A stretch of DNA of 64,000 nt from Persicirhabdus sediminis (lineage in GTDB: Bacteria; Verrucomicrobiota; Verrucomicrobiia; Verrucomicrobiales; Akkermansiaceae), in the NCBI RefSeq assembly GCF_016595495.1, contig NZ_JAENIM010000045.1:124001-188000 (forward strand). The letters are read 5' to 3'. This document shows, piece by piece, positions 17,342 to 25,565 of this stretch. Made by a program: the position numbers and the translations under genes. Position 1 is the first letter of the stretch. Each line of letters begins with the position of its first letter. Under the pieces are notes generated by a model, which saw only the letters and a list, made by a program, of their open reading frames with translations, made no database searches and was not told the DNA's origin.

Positions 17342-17372
17342 CTCGTATAAATTTAGCTTCGCGTGTGAGGAA

Positions 17373-18227
17373 TTAGAAACTCCAGCTCACACCAACTTGG
17401 CCCCAGAACTCGTCGCCGTCTGGGTTTACAGTATCTTCAAATGTCCACTGGTAGTTCAGACCAGCATTCCATGAAAGACTATCTGTGATTGGTGCGCTTG
17501 TACCAATGTGTGCAGTTGCGTGGCTCCAGCCAGACTCAACACCAAATACACCAGTGTTGTAGTTTACGCTACCACCCAGAGTGAAGTGATCAGGCACGTA
17601 CTTGCATGAAGAAATGTTCATCGGGATAGATGTGCTGAGGAAGAGCTCGTGCACAAATCCATCGTCAAACTGGTCACCAGTAGTAGGCATCCAGTAGTAG
17701 ATATTGTAGCTAGGTACCAAGAAGATACCGTCAGCTAGAGAAATTCGCTTAGGCAGGCTAGCACCGATGTGCATCTTCAGGCCCTGGTAATTTGAAATCG
17801 AGTTGCTTGGTGCACCATTGCGGTCAACATCAACCTTCTGGTGTGGGTACAGCCAGTAGTTCACCAATCCGTGAACGTTCACTGCCCAGTCACTGTCTTC
17901 GTTCAGTGTCTTCTGGTAAGTGAGCATGAAGTCCATTTCATCAGCATCATTCAGCGCACGCTCATCTGTGAACGCTGCCCAATATGTGAATTGAAGACCT
18001 TCAATAGCAGTATCAAGCGTCAGGCTTGGCTGGTGTGACCAGTTGTCACCACCTACTTTGAAACCGTGGGTCATGTACTTGCTTGCAAGTGTGTAGTCCA
18101 CCTTCACCCCCCACTGCTGAGCGGCGTCTTCTTGTACATAGTTAGCCAATGATTCTTCGCCGGCACTCAATGCTACCGTGCCCAATGCCAATGCGGCTGC
18201 TACGCCGTGTATCGCTTGATTTTTCAT
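17373..18227 (-). CDS. outer-membrane beta-barrel protein (putative porin)
   Basis: A 284-residue exported protein with a signal peptide (MKNQAIHGVAAALALGTVALSAGEE). The mature part is made of alternating polar/apolar strands rich in Tyr, Trp and Gly and ends in GVSWSF, the aromatic C-terminal residue used by the Bam machinery. The start 'WGVKVDYTLASKYMTHGFKVGG' recalls the TorF/TIGR02001 putative porin group ('ASxYxxRGxxxS'), so a barrel with an unknown cargo is the best call. It stands alone with its own terminator. No partner gene that would reveal the substrate is present. Confidence 0.8.
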   Translation of the reverse strand: MKNQAIHGVAAALALGTVALSAGEESLANYVQEDAAQQWGVKVDYTLASKYMTHGFKVGGDNWSHQPSLTLDTAIEGLQFTYWAAFTDERALNDADEMDFMLTYQKTLNEDSDWAVNVHGLVNYWLYPHQKVDVDRNGAPSNSISNYQGLKMHIGASLPKRISLADGIFLVPSYNIYYWMPTTGDQFDDGFVHELFLSTSIPMNISSCKYVPDHFTLGGSVNYNTGVFGVESGWSHATAHIGTSAPITDSLSWNAGLNYQWTFEDTVNPDGDEFWGQVGVSWSF

Positions 18228-18732
18228 GATTAATTTGTCTATCGATCTGACACGTATATAACGTCAGCCACGCGCTGATTTTTCAATCTCTGTAACCGTT
18301 TGCTTAAACAGCTTATTAAAAGTCAAAATAAGCGGCAAAGATAACAATATCAGCCACTAATGAGAGCCCCACATGTCACTTGCTACATGGCTGGGGCAAA
18401 AGCCACAATACCAGCCAGACCTAGCTCGCCAGCCCACCAACGAGACATCACTCCGCCAGCAAATATCACAGCACTTTTCAATAAGCTGCCCAGCTTGCTG
18501 AGCCCGTCGGTTTTGTTAGCGCTAATCAAAACCACGCGAACTAATCCCCAGAGAGAATGGCATAAGTTCACCAGCTGAAAATGCGGCCAAACTCAGCATC
18601 ACTCAAACACACACCCAGCTGGAAATCACAAACCGCTGCAGGCGCGGACACCTATACCCCAATCAGCCATTCCGCCCAGCTAGAAAAATCTAGCCCGTAA
18701 AACCCAGCCAGCTCGCCAAATTAAAAACAACA
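18228..18732. other. intergenic region with a doubtful small ORF
   Basis: It includes the promoter region of the barrel-protein gene. A minus-strand frame at 18383-18571 would give 62 residues (MNLCHSLWGLVRVVLISANK...) with one hydrophobic stretch. A plus-strand frame overlaps it at 18360-18578. Neither has a clear ribosome site or a family I know. AGCTGG-type words are frequent. Confidence 0.4.
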
Positions 18733-18763
18733 AAAAGGGCAGACCTCATCATGAGATCTGCCC
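18733..18763 (-). terminator. terminator of the PEP-CTERM operon
   Basis: Arms GGGCAGACCTCAT (18737-18749) and ATGAGATCTGCCC (18751-18763) have one mismatch; on the minus strand TTTTT follows. Confidence 0.85.
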
Positions 18764-18810
18764 TAATAAATCAATGTCTCACCGGCTCTCGCCAGTGAAT
18801 AATTAGATCA

Positions 18811-19425
18811 TTACTTGCGACGACGGATGATAAATCCAATCGCACCAAGACCAATCAGCGCCAAGCTTGATGGCTCTGGGACTGCAACGTTATTAGAAGC
18901 CCAAAAGTCTGATTCAGATACACCTCCACCTAAACTTGTATCGTAGTATAAGATGTTAACAGCTGAACCGTCATTTGGTACAGTCATGTTCCAATCACCA
19001 AAAACTCCGACATCACTGCTAGTGAAAGATCCATAGCTTTCTCCACCTGTAAGTGTATCGCCTGATGACACACCATCAAGAAACCAATAAATGCCAATAT
19101 CAGCACCTGATGCAATGTTACCATCCAGTGTGTATGTACGTGTCTCCTCTACACCACCTGGGTCAACTGCATCAGACGTAGCAAAAATGTCTAAGATTTC
19201 CGACCCTCCCACAGTCTGGCCAGTAGTCAAAACTGCCCCTGAAAGATCATCTGCAGAAGGTAAGCCTCCACCAGTGTCAACAAACATGACTACAGTGGCG
19301 CCCTCTGGCACAACGTTGCCCGAACTGTCTCGCAGCGAGCCAAAACCCCATGTAATAGTTATTGAAGCCTGAGCTACAATAGCAGTCAAAAGGAGTGCTA
19401 AAATATTAAGTCCTATAATTTTCAT
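18811..19425 (-). CDS. PEP-CTERM sorted secreted protein
   Basis: A 204-residue exported protein. The N-terminal signal is MKIIGLNILALLLTAIVAQA. The C-terminus is a full PEP-CTERM sorting signal: VPEPSSLALIGLGAIGFII followed by RRRK, that is, the VPEP box, a membrane segment and a basic tail. Exosortase would cut at the VPEP region and release or anchor the protein; no exosortase gene lies in this window. The middle is Gly/Ser/Asp-rich and probably beta. It lies 31 bp downstream of a larger secreted protein gene on the same strand, so both are probably one transcript ending at the terminator at 18733-18763. Confidence 0.88.
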   Translation of the reverse strand: MKIIGLNILALLLTAIVAQASITITWGFGSLRDSSGNVVPEGATVVMFVDTGGGLPSADDLSGAVLTTGQTVGGSEILDIFATSDAVDPGGVEETRTYTLDGNIASGADIGIYWFLDGVSSGDTLTGGESYGSFTSSDVGVFGDWNMTVPNDGSAVNILYYDTSLGGGVSESDFWASNNVAVPEPSSLALIGLGAIGFIIRRRK

Positions 19426-19456
19426 TACCGTTCTATTTTGTTAGTGTGTTTGTGTT

Positions 19457-20560
19457 TTAGTATGTTGGAGTGTTATTCCAAAAAACTGTTGCCCCATCAA
19501 CAGTCTCAGCCTTGCGGATGATAAAACCTTGAGATGCTTCCAACTCAACATCATCAGAGACTGAACCATCTCCAGCATCTACCCAATTTCCAGGAGACCC
19601 ACTCACATAATAATAAATTTTACTAGGTGCCTTATTCAGTCCTGGATTATTATTATCATATACTAAAATTGTATCTTTCCTATTCCGAGCACTCGTTGAT
19701 GAGCTTGAAACAAATGCCTCAGTTTCATGCAAACCAAGATCTTTCAGTTTCACTCCAACAGGTCGTGGAATAGCAATGAAATTATCTTGTTTGCTGTCAG
19801 TATTAGTGAAAAGGGGAATTTTGATTGAAGGATTCATGTCAACACCCCCGCTAATTGTGTAAGTAGTAGCCTCAGTTACACTTGATGGATGACGTACGAT
19901 GAAATATGAATCAGGCCAAATAATAGTAGATCCAGCCTCTACGTTAGAGTTTGTAGCCTCTAACCAAGCACCACCGCTCAAGTACATGACGCGATTTGGA
20001 GCTAAGTTAATTCCTTTTGAAACCGAATCTGGCAACAAAATCTGAGTGCGCCTATTACGTGCTGATGTTGAGCTAGACTCAACTACAGTCACTTGGTCGG
20101 CTGGCGGGAATAAGGTATCTAGAGTCCAAAACTTCGCAACGACCAGCGAATCACCACTTTGTACCGCATTACCTGAAGCAAGCAAAGTATCACCATTAAG
20201 AGCTACGGTGATCGAATTGTCAGTATTAGACAAAACTTGATAATAGTTGCCAACTTTATTTCCTGAAGTGAAGGTCACGTAGTACAAAGATGCAAAGGCA
20301 TCAGTATCGAAACTAGTATCGCTGAACGTCAGAACCGCTTGATCTGCATTCTCTGTAGGGGCCGCTGATATCGCGCCTTGATGAGCTTTTTCTGCCGTAA
20401 GTGGTGCCGACAAAACCGTATCTGAATCTGGCAAACAGGTGACAGTATTATAACCTACAGGTTCTGAAGTAGCGGACTGGGCTTGGGCGCCCGTAGTAAG
20501 AAGGCCACAAGTAGCGAGGGCGACAGCCGCTTGACCTAGTATCAATGTGTTTTTAATCAT
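19457..20560 (-). CDS. secreted protein, TIGR02597-like, with internal repeat
   Basis: A 367-residue exported protein of unknown function. The signal peptide is MIKNTLILGQAAVALATCGLLTTGAQA. The mature start 'SEPVGYNTVTCLPDSDTVLSAPLT' resembles the TIGR02597 group seen beside PEP-CTERM genes in Verrucomicrobiota; this is from memory and unverified. Two internal repeats are plain: SSSTSARNRRTQILL near residue 165 and SSSTSARNRKDTILV near 285, each followed by an Asn-x-AP-x-[RK]-[VI]-Y-Y/L-type segment and a W-x-[DE]-A-[TG] ending. It is the first gene of a two-gene unit with the PEP-CTERM protein downstream. It might be a surface or matrix component. Confidence 0.8.
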   Translation of the reverse strand: MIKNTLILGQAAVALATCGLLTTGAQAQSATSEPVGYNTVTCLPDSDTVLSAPLTAEKAHQGAISAAPTENADQAVLTFSDTSFDTDAFASLYYVTFTSGNKVGNYYQVLSNTDNSITVALNGDTLLASGNAVQSGDSLVVAKFWTLDTLFPPADQVTVVESSSTSARNRRTQILLPDSVSKGINLAPNRVMYLSGGAWLEATNSNVEAGSTIIWPDSYFIVRHPSSVTEATTYTISGGVDMNPSIKIPLFTNTDSKQDNFIAIPRPVGVKLKDLGLHETEAFVSSSSTSARNRKDTILVYDNNNPGLNKAPSKIYYYVSGSPGNWVDAGDGSVSDDVELEASQGFIIRKAETVDGATVFWNNTPTY

Positions 20561-21428
20561 TTTCGTATTGATTTGTGTTGTTGATTTTCCGGGCTTTTTC
20601 GTGAGCTTCCTTAGACGCTATGGCCATAAGTTGGCATCTGGGTGATATGCAGATGAATCGTTTGCTGTAAATGTGCATCCGAAATCCACGTGTAGGTTAG
20701 ACCTAAATATACCCACCCGTAAAGCAATGATATCGATCCCTCATTTCGGATCAAGCATTCATTTCAAAACGTAAATCGTTCAAATAGAGGAAATCGCAAA
20801 TCATTTGTTTAAATTAACCGATTAAGCCTTGCGCTAAAAAAATTTGAGTTTTTGCAAATTTTTACGCCCATCTGGGGCAAAAATGCGTCATTTTACTTAA
20901 GTTAGCCTAACTATCACCCCACGTCACACCCCTTATTCTATCAACGCTGTCAGACACACTCTGTTATTGAAATTAAAATATACCCTAGCAGAACTAAATC
21001 TATTAAGCATTTAATTTTCAATCACTCCTCAGAACAAATTGATACAAAAAATCAGCCTTCGATGATAAAATGCTCTGACGATTCAGGCAAAAAACCAGCC
21101 ATCTCAGCTGGCTTTTGAGTCGCCAAAACCCCCAAGGCAAACCTGTATGACTTATTGATATTTAGAACCTTTTAAACTCCCCCTAAAAACCTAAAATTGT
21201 CAAGAAATGGGCCAACAAATCCGCCAGCAACTATCATTTCTGCTGAGAAATGCCACTCGACCCACACACCAGGCAGCCAACACATCACACAAATCAAAAC
21301 TTCACACGGCATATATCTCCAGATTTCCACACTATTTTAAAAACTTTCTCCGGTAGATCTGACCATCATCATCCATCAGCTGGCAATTTGGGTTGAAATT
21401 CTCGCTCAGCTGACTTTGATTGCCGCAC
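20561..21428. other. AT-rich intergenic region, no gene seen
   Basis: This 868-bp gap lies between the divergent secreted-protein operon and the rhomboid-like gene. It must hold both promoters, but I could not pick convincing hexamers. It contains a short stem AGCCAtctcagcTGGCT near 21100 with T residues on its right. No ORF of coding character was found. Confidence 0.6.
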
Positions 21429-22232
21429 ATGGACGCCTTTCTCAATCGCTTAGAAAACCGCTTCGGTCGGCTAGCCACTCCTGGGCTAGTTCGCTACTTG
21501 GCACTCTTTTTCCTCGGAGTCTACCTGCTGGGAGCATTTCAGCCAGATCTAGAAAAAGCTCTGCAGTTTGATTTGGTAAAAATCATGCAAGGAGAAGTCT
21601 GGCGGGTGATCACCTTTATCTTTGCCGCCAAAGCGAGCTCTGGGTTCTCGCCAATGGGCCTATTGTTTATGGTTTTTGCCACCATGCTTCTCTTTACCTA
21701 CGGCGATGCGCTCGAGCAAGAATGGGGCGTTTTCCGCTGCAACCTCTACGTCTTCTGGGGATACATCTCAGCGCTGCTCGCCAGCCTCGGCTTCCAGCTG
21801 CTCACTGGCTACCCGCCACCGGGCGCTGCTCTGCTTTTAGGCTTCTCCATTTTCTTTGCCTTTGCCACCATTCACCCCAAGTTCACCATCCTGCTGTTTT
21901 TTATCCTGCCGGTGCAGATTTGGATCCTAGCCGCCATCCTCGGTGGATTGGTGCTCATGCAGAGCCTCACCCACCCGCTGATCTTTGCGTTCAACGCCCT
22001 GTGTTTATCCAACTTCTTTTTTGCCGTCGTGCCACGCGCGATCATGGGAGCAAAAAACCGCCAGTACTCAGCTAGCCGTCGTCGCAAGTACATGAAATCA
22101 TCCGTCAGTACGGATGACGCCTTCCACCGCTGCAGCGTCTGTGGCGCCACAGAAATCTCCCACCCTGACCACCACTTCCGCAGCAAAGACGGTAAGGAAT
22201 ACTGCCAAGATCACCTTGATAAAGTGGAATAG
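21429..22232 (+). CDS. rhomboid-fold membrane protein without catalytic serine, C-terminal zinc ribbon
   Basis: An integral membrane protein of about 267 residues with six membrane segments. The order and the motif 'GEVWRVITFIF' followed by 'YGDALEQEWGVFRCNLYVFWGY' match the rhomboid-like fold. The protease Gly-x-Ser-Gly is absent: the matching stretch reads PPPGAALLLGFS, and no membrane-embedded His is seen, so it is probably a non-proteolytic member. The C-terminal 45 residues form a zinc-binding module (CSVCGATE, then HHFR and YCQDH). ATG 21429 is preferred over TTG 21420. It is monocistronic; its function is unknown. Confidence 0.8.
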   Translation: MDAFLNRLENRFGRLATPGLVRYLALFFLGVYLLGAFQPDLEKALQFDLVKIMQGEVWRVITFIFAAKASSGFSPMGLLFMVFATMLLFTYGDALEQEWGVFRCNLYVFWGYISALLASLGFQLLTGYPPPGAALLLGFSIFFAFATIHPKFTILLFFILPVQIWILAAILGGLVLMQSLTHPLIFAFNALCLSNFFFAVVPRAIMGAKNRQYSASRRRKYMKSSVSTDDAFHRCSVCGATEISHPDHHFRSKDGKEYCQDHLDKVE

Positions 22233-22297
22233 GATAGTTTTCAGAGGAAAGTTTTCAGTTTTCAGACCTTTGCAATGAAACCTCCGGCTAGCTAAAC
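22229..22297 (+). repeat. dispersed repeat family D, copy 2
   Basis: Same order as 16300-16368: GGATAGTTTTCAG, then the CAGTTTT tract, ACCTTTGCA, TGAAACCTCC and GCTAGCTAAA. Confidence 0.8.
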
Positions 22298-22336
22298 CGG
22301 CGCCAATGCCAAAGGTCTGAACATGCTTGTCCTCGA

Positions 22337-22461
22337 CTCGCAAAAAATGCCAAAGGCATAAAACAGCCCAGCCTAGGATCAAGCAGCACCGAAGGCGCAA
22401 CGCAACCATAGGACCGCGCCACAACAAAGATATCAGCTCTGCAAGAGCGCGAAATAGCCAG
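22337..22461 (+). repeat. dispersed repeat family B, diverged copy 3
   Basis: Keeps the three mini-hairpins in order with changed stems, for example ATGCCaaaGGCAT and GCTCTgcaAGAGC, and ends CCAGACAGACAATCTGAG. Confidence 0.75.
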
Positions 22462-22509
22462 ACAGACAATCTGAGCTTTAATTGCACAACTTGATCCACC
22501 GCTATTAAT

Positions 22510-22620
22510 CTAGCCCGGAGGGCTTACAGACTTTAGCCGCGGGTAAGCGAGCTCAGCGAGTGCCACCCGTGGTCATCCAGCCAGCTAGATCATTCCCCGG
22601 AGGGGAAATGGAGTGCCATT
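22510..22620 (+). repeat. dispersed repeat family A, copy 3 (long)
   Basis: Shares about 108 bp with 16631-16738; the last hairpin reads TTCCCCggaGGGGAA. Confidence 0.85.
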
Positions 22621-22694
22621 AGCTAGAACCATCCATCTAGCTAGCTAAACCTGCGCAAATACCGAAGGCCTGACCATGCTTGTCCTCAAAAAAA

Positions 22695-22921
22695 ATGCAC
22701 GGCATTTTTCACCCTGACCAAACTCAATCATCGTAGCTACAATGATCAGCGGGATTTCCAGCCAGCTAAACTCGGGTTTTTTCTGGGGATTTCTGACCAA
22801 CTTGCCCATCCATTTTCCCTTCGGGAAATGACTACTGTGAACACGAGATCCACGGGTGGCACTCGCTGGGCTCGCTGCCCCGCGGCTAAAATCCATAAGC
22901 CCTGCGGGCTAGCTAGCCAGT
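22695..22921 (+). repeat. 227-bp direct repeat, copy 1
   Basis: Begins ATGCACGGCATTTTTCACC and ends GCTAGCTAGCCAGT. It differs from copies 2 and 3 at a few single bases. It contains TTCCCttcGGGAA and a reverse family-A-like part with AGCCCtgcGGGCT. Confidence 0.92.
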
Positions 22922-22928
22922 AAAAAAA

Positions 22929-23200
22929 ATGCACGGCATTTTTCACCCTGACCAAACTCAATCATCGTAGCTACAATGATCAGCGGGATTTCCAGCCAGC
23001 TAAACTCGGTTTTTTCTGGGGATTTCTGACCAACTTGCCCATCCATTTTCCCTTCGGGAAATGACTACTGTGGACACGAGATCCACGGGTGGCACTCGCT
23101 AGGCTCGCTGACCCGCGGCTAAAATCCATAAGCCCTGCGGACTAGCTAGCCAGTTGCGATAAAAACCAGCTGAAATCAAAACTATCTACGAAATAGCCAG
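22929..23200 (+). repeat. 227-bp direct repeat, copy 2, with 46-bp tail
   Basis: The 226-bp core at 22929-23154 lacks one G of a GGG run. The tail to 23200 (GAAATCAAAACTATCTACG and flanks) is shared with copy 3 but not copy 1. Confidence 0.92.
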
Positions 23201-23207
23201 AAAAAAA

Positions 23208-23480
23208 ATGCACGGCATTTTTCACCCTGACCAAACTCAATCATCGTAGCTACAATGATCAGCGGGATTTCCAGCCAGCTAAACTCGGGTTTTTTCTGGG
23301 GATTTCTGACCAACTTGCCCATCCATTTTCCCTTCGGGAAATGACTACTGTGGACACGAGATCCACGGGTGGCACTCGCTGGGCTCGCTGACCCGCGGCT
23401 AAAATCCATAAGCCCTGCGGGCTAGCTAGCCAGTTGCAATAAAAGCCAACTGAAATCAAAACTATCTACGAAATAGCCAG
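23208..23480 (+). repeat. 227-bp direct repeat, copy 3, with tail
   Basis: Core at 23208-23434 and tail to 23480; period from copy 2 is 279 bp. Confidence 0.92.
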
Positions 23481-23492
23481 ACAGACAATCTG

Positions 23493-23598
23493 AGCTCTAG
23501 GCAGCACCGAAGGCGCAACGCAAGCATAGGACCGCGCCACGCACAAAGATATCAGCTCTGCAAGAGCGAGAAATACCCAGACAGACAATCTGAGCTGG
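23493..23598 (+). repeat. dispersed repeat family B, diverged copy 4
   Basis: Lacks the first hairpin; keeps GCACCgaaGGCGC and GCTCTgcaAGAGC and the CAGACAGACAATCTGAG tail. Confidence 0.75.
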
Positions 23599-23611
23599 GT
23601 GATTTCCAGCT

Positions 23612-23712
23612 GGCGCTGAAAGCGGCAAAGAACAAAGCTCAGGGCTTCAGCCCTGAGGGAAAAATCACCAATGATCACGAGCCCTGAAAGGGCACCAGAA
23701 AACGTCATTTGG
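23612..23712 (+). repeat. REP-like family C, copy 2
   Basis: GGCAAAGAACAAAG, then the perfect hairpin CTCAGGGC (23638-23645), TTCA, GCCCTGAG (23650-23657), and then GCCCTgaaAGGGC. Confidence 0.85.
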
Positions 23713-23808
23713 CCATTACACAAACGGAAAACTAAGATGCGGAGGATCTATTCAAAAGGGGCCAAAAAAATTTCCCACAACATCGAGCATGGCTGCTCCA
23801 TCTTGCGG

Positions 23809-24052
23809 GAATTCGTTTTTGCCTACTTCATCTCGTAGGCTGAGTACATCTGTAAGCTATAGCTGAGAAGGATCTCAGCACTCCAAAGCCTGCGGCCGAA
23901 CTACTGAGCGATCAGGGTTTCATCAGAGAGGAATTCGTTTTTGCCTACTTCATCTCCTAGGCTGAGTACATCTGTGAGCTATAGCTGAGAAGGATCTCAG
24001 CACTCCAAAACCTGCGGCCGAACTACTGAGCTCTCAGTGTTTCATCAGAGAG
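23809..24052 (+). repeat. 122-bp tandem duplication rich in hairpins
   Basis: Copies at 23809-23930 and 23931-24052. Each holds CCTAC-ttcatct-type and CTGAGaaggatCTCAG hairpins and the palindrome AGCTATAGCT. It lies downstream of the homoserine dehydrogenase gene. A structured RNA or a structured DNA repeat are both possible. Confidence 0.85.
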
Positions 24053-24101
24053 GAATTCACTCCTCTCTCTTCACCCTTCTCTCTTCAATCCTGCAGGGAT
24101 T
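24039..24101 (+). repeat. 3'-end repeat family E beside the homoserine dehydrogenase gene
   Basis: GTTTCATCAGAGAGGAATTC, then CTCTCTCTTCACCC..TTCAA and the palindrome AATCCCTGCAGGGATT-like end. It corresponds to the repeat that ends oxyR at 13593-13686. Confidence 0.7.
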
Positions 24102-25401
24102 AAAGCGCTTCGATGCGGAACACCACTGGCGCTGAGTTGATGCAGTCGAGTTTTTCAACTTCGCTGAGTGTCGCCTGCAATTTACCCCATGGGCAAGTGT
24201 GCAGCATGAACACCATGTCTACAAACTCCGCATCCGGGTCGTCTGAGTTTACTGGAGAATGAGTGCCTGAAATACCAATGCCATGCTGCGCGAGCACTTG
24301 GGCAATATCAGCTACCACGCCTGGGCGATCGCTGACATCAAAACGCACATAATAAGGTGTTTCGGTCTCTTCAATCGGCAGCAAGCCACCGTCTGGTTTG
24401 TATGGCAAGAATCCAGCTGGCTGGCTTCCTTGGCCCATTGCTTGAGCGAGCTCGATGATATCACCCACTACTGAAGAAGCAGTCGGTCCTTTACCGGCAC
24501 CGCGACCGTAGAATAATGATTCACCAGCAGCATCACCAGTCACCGCCACGGCATTAAAGACACCATTGACGCTTGAGAGGATGTGTTTCTGAGAAATAAA
24601 TGACGCCTGCGTGCGCAGCTCCACCGCACCATCTGGGCGGGTATGCATGACGCAAAGCAGCTTCACCACATAACCGAGGTTTTTGGCGAAAGCGATGTCA
24701 GTGCCGCGCACTTGCTCGATGCCGTCAACGTAAACATCAGCTGGATCGATGACAAATCCATGAGCCAGAGAAGTCAGCAGAATCGCCTTGTGAGCGGCGT
24801 CCCAGCCATTAACGTCGAGCGTTGGGTCTGCTTCCGCGTAACCGAGCTCCTGAGCTTCAGCCAGCGCTACTTTGTAGTCCAGCCCAGCATCAGTCATGCG
24901 CTCGAGGATGTAGTTAGAAGTACCATTAATGATACCTGCCATGGATTCAATGCGGTTACCGGCAAATGAATCCTTGATCGCCTTGACGATAGGAATCGCT
25001 CCAGCAATCGCCGCTTCAAATAAAATCGGTGCATTGTGCTGGCGTGAGAGCTCAAATAGCTCGGCACCACGCTCAGCTAGCAGCGCTTTGTTGCCAGTCA
25101 CCACTGGCTTACCCAGCTTCAATGCGCTGGATACGATGTCAAATGCGGTAGTCGTGCCACCAATCAGCTCCACTACCATCTGCACGCTGTCGTCATTGAC
25201 AACTTCCTGCCAGTCGGTGGTGAAGAGCTCAGCTGCCGCTCCTTCACGAGCCTTGGTCAGGTCTCTCACCGCAATGCGATTGATCGATACCTGCACGCCA
25301 GTTCGTGCCTGGATAAGCTCAGAATTTTTCTCCAAGGTTTCCCAAACACCGCTTCCCACGGTGCCAAATCCTGCAAGTCCTATGCCGAGTGCTTTCTTCA
25401 T
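24100..25401 (-). CDS. hom: homoserine dehydrogenase with C-terminal ACT domain
   Basis: The enzyme reduces aspartate semialdehyde to homoserine with NAD(P)H, on the path to threonine and methionine. The N-terminal Rossmann motif is IGLAGFGTVGSGV (residues 7-19). The family signature 'LAEAQELGYAEADPTLDVNGWDAAHKAILL' near residue 200 carries the catalytic Asp and Lys. 'MAGIINGTSNYIL' is also conserved. The last 90 residues form an ACT regulatory domain (YYVRFDVSDRPGVVADIAQVL), the usual place for threonine feedback. Length of 433 is typical. It is divergent from the dehydroquinase gene. Its stop codon lies next to a repeat family also found at the end of oxyR. Confidence 0.96.
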   Translation of the reverse strand: MKKALGIGLAGFGTVGSGVWETLEKNSELIQARTGVQVSINRIAVRDLTKAREGAAAELFTTDWQEVVNDDSVQMVVELIGGTTTAFDIVSSALKLGKPVVTGNKALLAERGAELFELSRQHNAPILFEAAIAGAIPIVKAIKDSFAGNRIESMAGIINGTSNYILERMTDAGLDYKVALAEAQELGYAEADPTLDVNGWDAAHKAILLTSLAHGFVIDPADVYVDGIEQVRGTDIAFAKNLGYVVKLLCVMHTRPDGAVELRTQASFISQKHILSSVNGVFNAVAVTGDAAGESLFYGRGAGKGPTASSVVGDIIELAQAMGQGSQPAGFLPYKPDGGLLPIEETETPYYVRFDVSDRPGVVADIAQVLAQHGIGISGTHSPVNSDDPDAEFVDMVFMLHTCPWGKLQATLSEVEKLDCINSAPVVFRIEAL

Positions 25402-25565
25402 TTTTCATCTACCCTGAATGGGCGCGGCCAATCTGCTACAAATTCAGCCAATGAAAAAGGGGAAAGTGGTGATATTTACAATCCAGCCTAAGAAATTGGC
25501 AGGAAATACCCCACAATCACACCTCTGCATTGACAAATCTAGCTGGCAAATTATTTCATTGGAGC

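Larger units (their letters stand above)
16185..17372. other. gene-free repeat cluster 1
   Basis: No gene is supported in this 1.2 kb. A 28-codon frame at 16211-16297 (MKPEPTSISHPKDHFFSLDA...) may be a remnant of an unknown gene. The rest is a mosaic of short repeats shared with the cluster at 22233-24099 (families A, B, C and D listed separately) and an 18-bp minisatellite. Many of the elements are tiny hairpins with a 3-nt loop, such as ATGCCgaaGGCAT and GCACCgaaGGTGC. Confidence 0.85.
22233..24099. other. gene-free repeat cluster 2
   Basis: This 1.87-kb region has no supported gene. It holds family D copy 2, diverged family B copies, family A copy 3, three direct repeats of 227 bp, family C copy 2 and a 122-bp tandem duplication. 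Open frames on the minus strand (such as MDFSRG...SWLEIPLIIVATM) recur only because the repeat recurs. Confidence 0.88.

Noticed and set aside
20561-21428. Riboswitch in the long leader regions
   Set aside because: No conserved core of a known class (SAM, TPP, B12, Moco) could be recognised.
22645-23459. Minus-strand frames with MDFSRG...SWLEIPLIIVATM seen twice
   Set aside because: The frames recur with the 227-bp DNA repeat; ends differ between copies and the region is made of hairpin repeats.
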